From: CAZQEZ01 sp964592475
Lineage (GTDB): Bacteria > Bacteroidota > Bacteroidia > Cytophagales > Cyclobacteriaceae
Assembly (NCBI GenBank): GCA_964592475.1
Contig: CAZQEZ010000144.1
Span: forward strand, 1-10,034
DNA length: 10,034 nucleotides
Direction: 5' to 3'
Shown here: one piece after another, positions 6,257 through 10,034 of the stretch
How the letters are laid out: each line of letters begins with the position of its first letter
Numbering within the stretch: the first letter of the stretch is position 1
Notes under the pieces: generated by a model
What the model was told of the DNA's origin: nothing
The model's database searches: none
What the model saw: only the letters and a program-made list of their open reading frames with translations
Program-made: the position numbers and the translations under genes

Positions 6257-8982
6257 TAACAAAAGGAAACGAAAAGCTAGTCCAATTCAATTTATCAGCA
6301 GGTAACCATACCCTTCACATAGCCCATAAGGAAAAAGGAACCAAACTAGACCAAATTTTTATTTCCAACTTTTCCTCACCCCAAGATGGCCAAGCCTCTA
6401 TCAACTGTGGAGCAAATGCCTCCGCCATTCCCACCAGCTTCCGCCTCACCACTTTATCGTCCAGCCAGATAAAAATCGATTGGAAAGATAACAGTGACAA
6501 CGAAATCGGATTTGAGATCTGGCGCAGTGAAGCACCAGATCTCAATTACAGCCTGGTCCACACTACGGCAGCCGATACAGAAACCTATACCGATAGTGAT
6601 AACCTAAAGGACGGTACGCAATATTATTATAAAATACTGGCTAAAGGCAGTACCAACTCAGACTTTACCTCTGCAAGAAGCACCATAACTAATTCAGATG
6701 CCGACCCTGATTTTAGGATGTTTGAGCCACAGTACAATGGCAATATCTCCGCGATAAAATGGGGCAACAGCAGCGATGGACAAAATACTCAGCAAAAGCT
6801 ATATGAATACGAGTACGACCCGATGAACCGGCTCAAATTTGCCGATTATGTAGAAAGAAACAATACCACCAATACCTGGAATCAAAAAGCTGGAGCTTTC
6901 AATGTGGAAGGAATCAACTACGACTTGAACGGCAACATTAAACATCTGAAGCGATACGCCTATGAAAATCAGCTACGCATCCTGGATGACATGACCTACA
7001 CTTACGAGGATAATAATAAATCCAATCGTTTGCAAAGGGTAGAAGAAGCCAATAATGCAGATGTAAAAGAAGGATTTGTAGATGGTAATCTTACAGATAC
7101 AGATTATACCTATGATAAAAACGGCAACCTCGAAGTAGATCATAACAAAGGCATTATAAGCATAGAATATAACCACCTCAACCTGCCTTACCTCATCGAC
7201 TTTGGAGCCAAAGGTAAGATCCGCTACATCTATGATGCAGCGGGAATTAAATTAAGAAAAGACGTGCTGGATGAAAATGGTAATGTGGTAGACAAGACTT
7301 TTTACATCAATGGCATCCAGTACAAAGGAGCCACGGAAGCCACTGCCACACTTGACTTTATCCAGACCGAAGAAGGCAGGGCCGTACCGGCTGAAAATAG
7401 CACCTTCTCCTATGAATATTTCCTCAAGGACCACCTGGGCAACGTACGTGCCAGCCTGAAAACCGAACCGGAAGTAGTTGAATTTACTGCTACCATGGAG
7501 GATGATAAGATTGATAAAGAATCGGAGTACTTCAAAAATCTGGAAAGTCGGCAGGCAGATGCTGCCAATGCAAAAAACGGCACCTACTCCGCCTACCTCA
7601 ACAATGCCAGTGAATTTGCCAAAAACCGGGGCATAGGCCCGGCCATCATGCTGCGGGTAAGCCCGGGAGATACGGTAAATGCCAGCGTCTATGGAAAATA
7701 CGCTGACAAAACCGACAACACCGAGCATGTTGTAGATAACATCTTCACTTTGCTGGCCGCCGCCTTTGGCCTGAACGCCGCCACCTCCGAAGCCGGCCTC
7801 ACCGCCAATGGCATGGAAAATGCGCTAGCCGGACAAGCCGCCATCACCCCCGATGGCTCTGCCCCCAAAGCTTACCTCAACTACATATTCCTGGATAAAA
7901 ACTTCAATCCGGGCAATACAACAACCGGTTTCGAGCGTTTACCATCAGGCGCTTTAAACAATTACCAATTATTAGCAAAAGAAATCCCGATTGATAAAGA
8001 AGGATTTTTGTATATATTTGTAGCCAACGAGTCACCCTATGATCAGGGCGTATGGTTCGATGACTTCACAGTAGAAGTGACCAAAAGCCCGGTAGCCGCG
8101 ATAAGTGATTATTATCCGTTTGGGATGCTGCAGGCAGGCAATAGTACCAATAGCAGTGATCCGGTAGGGAATAAGTACCTATACAATGGTAAGGAATTGC
8201 AAGAGGATTTGGGGTTTAATTTATATGCTTATGGACTTAGATTTTATGATCCTATATTGGCAAGATTCATAAGTGTGGATCCTTTAGCTGAAAAGTTTCC
8301 ATGGTGGACTACTTATCAGTATACCGGTAATGATCCTATTTTATTTATTGATCTTGATGGTGCAGAAAGAGCTAGGAGGGTAATAGGTAGTTCATATGTT
8401 TTAACAGCTTCTGATCATCATAGAACTAATACTGATGGAACCGTTTTTATTCAAGAGGGAACTAGATCTAATAATGGACCAAGTAAGGTAGCTCAATGGT
8501 TAAAAAAAGTTGATGCTATGCAACTAGGAAATGGAGGTTCTTTTCCTTTTGGGGTACTTATTGATGCGGAGAAAGGTGGGGGAGAAGATAATGGCTATAG
8601 ATCAGATAATACTATTCATGTACCGGAGGAGGATTTAAATAATTTAGACTTAGCAGCAGGTTCAATGAATAAAGATCAAAAGTTAAACAAAACTAAAAGC
8701 GAAAAAAATAGGATATTAACTGAGGAGCGAAATACTGGCCAATCAGGTAAACCATCTTTTAATAAAGATGCAAAAGGTGGATTTGAGAATTTTGGTGCTG
8801 GTACTTCACCTAAGGAGCCAAAAACAGGAAGTTCAAATGACACCACATATTTAGGTGGAGGTATTAGTGAAACCAAGAATTGGAAGGTAATAAAAGCCTG
8901 GGTACCTGTAGTAGTAAACGGAGACACGTTTAATATACCCTTACCTCAAGAAAAAATAGATGAAATGAATAATAATCGATAA
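6253..8982 (+). CDS. RHS repeat-associated core protein, 5'-truncated, with FN3 domain and variable C-terminal tip
   Basis: 909 codons from a TTG at 6253, with an in-frame stop at 6235-6237. No signal peptide or natural start is visible, and the sequence begins inside a domain (VQFNLSAGNHTLHIAH and KLDQIFIS, resembling the end of a CBM-like beta-sandwich), so the 5' part is missing. An FN3 domain follows (about 60-145; IKIDWKDNSDNEIGFEIWRS). Next come YD-type repeats (YDPMNRL at 188, YDLNGNI, YTYDKNGNL, YIYDAAG). Then come KDHLGNVR (392-399), a long core segment, DYYPFGM (619) and the hallmark YLYNGKELQEDLGFNLYAYG to LDG (642-703). Such cores form shells around a C-terminal effector; here a ~205-residue tip follows. 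A MORN lipoprotein starts 19 bp downstream. Translation and export are doubtful given the missing N-terminus; the locus may be a silent or recombining cassette. Confidence 0.85.
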   Translation: MLTKGNEKLVQFNLSAGNHTLHIAHKEKGTKLDQIFISNFSSPQDGQASINCGANASAIPTSFRLTTLSSSQIKIDWKDNSDNEIGFEIWRSEAPDLNYSLVHTTAADTETYTDSDNLKDGTQYYYKILAKGSTNSDFTSARSTITNSDADPDFRMFEPQYNGNISAIKWGNSSDGQNTQQKLYEYEYDPMNRLKFADYVERNNTTNTWNQKAGAFNVEGINYDLNGNIKHLKRYAYENQLRILDDMTYTYEDNNKSNRLQRVEEANNADVKEGFVDGNLTDTDYTYDKNGNLEVDHNKGIISIEYNHLNLPYLIDFGAKGKIRYIYDAAGIKLRKDVLDENGNVVDKTFYINGIQYKGATEATATLDFIQTEEGRAVPAENSTFSYEYFLKDHLGNVRASLKTEPEVVEFTATMEDDKIDKESEYFKNLESRQADAANAKNGTYSAYLNNASEFAKNRGIGPAIMLRVSPGDTVNASVYGKYADKTDNTEHVVDNIFTLLAAAFGLNAATSEAGLTANGMENALAGQAAITPDGSAPKAYLNYIFLDKNFNPGNTTTGFERLPSGALNNYQLLAKEIPIDKEGFLYIFVANESPYDQGVWFDDFTVEVTKSPVAAISDYYPFGMLQAGNSTNSSDPVGNKYLYNGKELQEDLGFNLYAYGLRFYDPILARFISVDPLAEKFPWWTTYQYTGNDPILFIDLDGAERARRVIGSSYVLTASDHHRTNTDGTVFIQEGTRSNNGPSKVAQWLKKVDAMQLGNGGSFPFGVLIDAEKGGGEDNGYRSDNTIHVPEEDLNNLDLAAGSMNKDQKLNKTKSEKNRILTEERNTGQSGKPSFNKDAKGGFENFGAGTSPKEPKTGSSNDTTYLGGGISETKNWKVIKAWVPVVVNGDTFNIPLPQEKIDEMNNNR
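8362..8982 (+). other. Variable C-terminal tip of the RHS protein, possible toxin domain
   Basis: About residues 704-909 of the RHS product, after the core signature ending in DLDG. Visible segments include ASDHHRTNTDGTVFIQEGTR, KVAQWLKKVDAM, FGVLIDAEKGGGEDNGYRSD and a C-terminal WKVIKAWVPVVVNGDTFNIP. It is rich in Gly, Asn and Lys and uses AT-rich codons. I see no catalytic signature of a known nuclease, deaminase, ADP-ribosyltransferase or peptidase. A toxin role is inferred from position alone. Confidence 0.45.
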
Positions 8983-9001
8983 AAAAATAACTTATTGCAA
9001 A

Positions 9002-9784
9002 ATGAAAACTAAATCCATAGTAATTTTTCTTTTTCTTTTCCTTGTTCTTTTTTCTTGTAATAGAAAAAAAGAAAATTTATATTATCCCAATGGGAAATTA
9101 AAAAAATACTATGAAACTAAAAATGGTATGGTAGATGGAGTTTTGATAGAATATTACCAGAATGGTAGCATAAAGTCAAAATCTAATTGGAAAAATGATA
9201 TACTTCACGGTTTATCAATACACTATTATAAAAATGGTAAAATAAAGGAAAAAAATTTTTATATTGATGGATTGATTAATGGAAAGTCATTAGAGTATTA
9301 CAAGAATGGATCTCTCAAAAAAAATTTATCAAAAATTAATGATACTATTATAGGAGTAGCCAATTTTTTTCACAAAAACGGAATGTTGAAAGAAAAGCGT
9401 ATACATGATGAAAAAGGAAATCTGATATACATTGCAGGATTTAATGAAGGTGGTGATAAATATGTGGAAAGTGTTATGCCGGTTATAAATTCCAAAAATG
9501 ACACCATCAAACTGAATAAAAAGTATAATTTCTCAATAGAATTTAAACTGCCACTTTCAGGTAAAATGGAAATTATGGTAGTTGAATTGAGTGAAAATAA
9601 CAATACAATTATTGATACCTTAGATATTTTAAAATCTAATAATTATAAATTTTCATATTCTATTAAAGCTGATAAAAGAGGATTAAATCAAATCCCCCTT
9701 TTCTTTAATCACTCACCTGATAAAGGAGATAGTCTATCAGCTAATGGCCTTTTATTAAAGCATACATACTTTGTAAAGAAGTAA
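9002..9784 (+). CDS. Lipoprotein with MORN-variant (YwqK-like) repeats, candidate immunity protein
   Basis: 260 residues. A Phe/Leu-rich signal peptide ends in lipobox LFSC (Cys19). There are five MORN-variant units of the pattern YYxNGxxKxxxxxxxG: YYPNGKLKKYY (27-37), YYQNGSIKSK (51-60), YYKNGKIKEKNF (75-86), YYKNGSLKK (99-107) and FFHKNGMLKEKRI (122-134). Residues 150-260 form a separate, probably beta-rich region with no recognised domain. Proteins of this type (COG2849) are often labelled 'YwqK family antitoxin', though that function is poorly supported. The gene lies 19 bp after the RHS gene and shares the AT-rich composition of its tip, so it probably travelled with the tip. Its likely role is envelope-anchored immunity or an accessory partner; this is an inference. 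It could also be an unrelated cargo lipoprotein. Confidence 0.8.
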   Translation: MKTKSIVIFLFLFLVLFSCNRKKENLYYPNGKLKKYYETKNGMVDGVLIEYYQNGSIKSKSNWKNDILHGLSIHYYKNGKIKEKNFYIDGLINGKSLEYYKNGSLKKNLSKINDTIIGVANFFHKNGMLKEKRIHDEKGNLIYIAGFNEGGDKYVESVMPVINSKNDTIKLNKKYNFSIEFKLPLSGKMEIMVVELSENNNTIIDTLDILKSNNYKFSYSIKADKRGLNQIPLFFNHSPDKGDSLSANGLLLKHTYFVKK

Positions 9785-9815
9785 AATTTTTTATCAATAT
9801 TAAAACTATAAAGGT

Positions 9816-9877
9816 GAGCGTTTCGCTCCCAAGCTGGCCAGAGTTGGGCCCCCACCACTGGTATGAGCGTCACGCTC
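9816..9877. repeat. REP-like palindromic element (two GAGCG hairpins around an imperfect inverted repeat)
   Basis: Two near-identical short palindromes, GAGCG-TTT-CGCTC (9816-9828) and GAGCG-TCA-CGCTC (9865-9877), bracket a GC-rich centre. The centre is an imperfect inverted repeat, CCAGAGTTGGG (9838-9848) with CCCACCACTGG (9851-9861), in which 9 of 11 positions pair. Composition is far more GC-rich than the flanking AT-rich gene. The architecture resembles REP/BIME elements mobilised by REP-associated tyrosine transposases, but no such transposase is in the window. There is no T-tract after the hairpins, so a simple intrinsic terminator is less likely. Confidence 0.55.
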
Positions 9878-9888
9878 TGACAACCCCG

Positions 9889-10034
9889 GCTTACCTGAAC
9901 TACATTTTCCTGCACGCGTGCATAAAAACTTCGACCCGGGCAATACAACAACCGGCTTCGAGCGTTTACCTTCCGGAGCATTAAACAATTACCAATTGTT
10001 GGAAATAGAAATATTGATAGACCGGGATATTTTG
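9889..10034 (+). pseudogene. Duplicated RHS core fragment, frameshifted (continues past window edge)
   Basis: This stretch closely repeats 7870-8010 of the RHS gene. It encodes AYLNYIFL, then in another frame KNF.PGNTTTGFERLPSGALNN and onward, diverging near its end (EILIDRDIL versus EIPIDKEGFL). By eye there are about a dozen substitutions over roughly 105 aligned bases. A net insertion of 8 bases at about 9913-9920 breaks the frame. There is no start codon or upstream RHS sequence, so it is a fragment of another core copy. Whether it leads into another tip lies outside the window. Confidence 0.75.
9911..9922. repeat. 12-bp perfect palindrome TGCACGCGTGCA inside the RHS fragment
   Basis: The perfect palindrome sits exactly where the fragment gains 8 bases relative to the intact core (CTGGATAAAAAC in the main gene at 7891). 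It causes the frameshift and may be a scar of excision or imprecise repair. Confidence 0.5.

Noticed and set aside
7252..7728. 158-residue minus-strand ORF inside the RHS gene
   Set aside because: It lies wholly antisense to a well-supported RHS core, with no recognisable motif or start context; it is a shadow of biased codon use.
9816..9828. Hairpin after the MORN lipoprotein gene as an intrinsic terminator
   Set aside because: The stem is only 5 bp and is followed by CCAAGC rather than a T-tract; it fits better as one arm of the palindromic element.
9816..9877. CRISPR array from the two similar GAGCG units
   Set aside because: There are only two short palindromic units, with a self-complementary centre and no cas genes; it is not a CRISPR.
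9709..9988. Two overlapping minus-strand ORFs across the palindromic element
   Set aside because: They run through the REP-like repeat and the antisense of the RHS fragment; the apparent coding arises from repeat sequence.

Overview
The window looks like chromosomal DNA from a member of the Bacteroidota. It has a type IX secretion (T9SS) C-terminal sorting domain, several Cys-lipoboxes followed by charged or acidic residues, AT-rich sequence instead of clear Shine-Dalgarno motifs, and an RHS core of the kind common in this phylum. I cannot place it more finely. All genes read on the + strand.

Left half (1-5821): a starch/maltodextrin utilisation block. In order it holds the 3' end of a T9SS-exported GH13 alpha-amylase, a GH13 lipoprotein amylase whose start overlaps the previous stop by one base (TAATG), a second GH13 lipoprotein with the MPDLN signature of the intermediate GH13_36 group, and a GPH/SLC45-like MFS sugar permease of the maltose/malto-oligosaccharide type. 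The expected division of labour is exported and surface enzymes cutting starch, cell-envelope enzymes trimming oligosaccharides, and the MFS protein importing the products across the inner membrane. No SusC/SusD genes are visible; if present they lie outside the window.

Right half (5822-10034): a rearranged RHS/polymorphic-toxin-like locus. Directly after the MFS stop codon comes an orphan C-terminal tip of some other protein (5822-5949). It is followed by a TAGTG-coupled small membrane protein (5949-6200) that appears cut short by an in-frame TAA. The sequence then switches abruptly into a 5'-truncated RHS gene (6253-8982). This gene encodes the end of a binding module, an FN3 domain, YD repeats, a typical RHS core and an unrecognised ~205-residue C-terminal tip. 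Nineteen bases later is a lipoprotein with MORN-variant (YwqK-like) repeats, a candidate immunity or accessory partner. Next comes a small palindromic REP-like element, then a second, frameshifted copy of part of the RHS core that runs off the right edge. The layout suggests repeated recombination of RHS cores and exchange of their tips.

The most notable points are the orphan tip plus broken membrane-protein cassette upstream of the RHS gene, the base-composition change that begins inside the conserved RHS core rather than at its end, the unrecognised tip/MORN lipoprotein pair, and the palindromic element abutting a duplicated core fragment.
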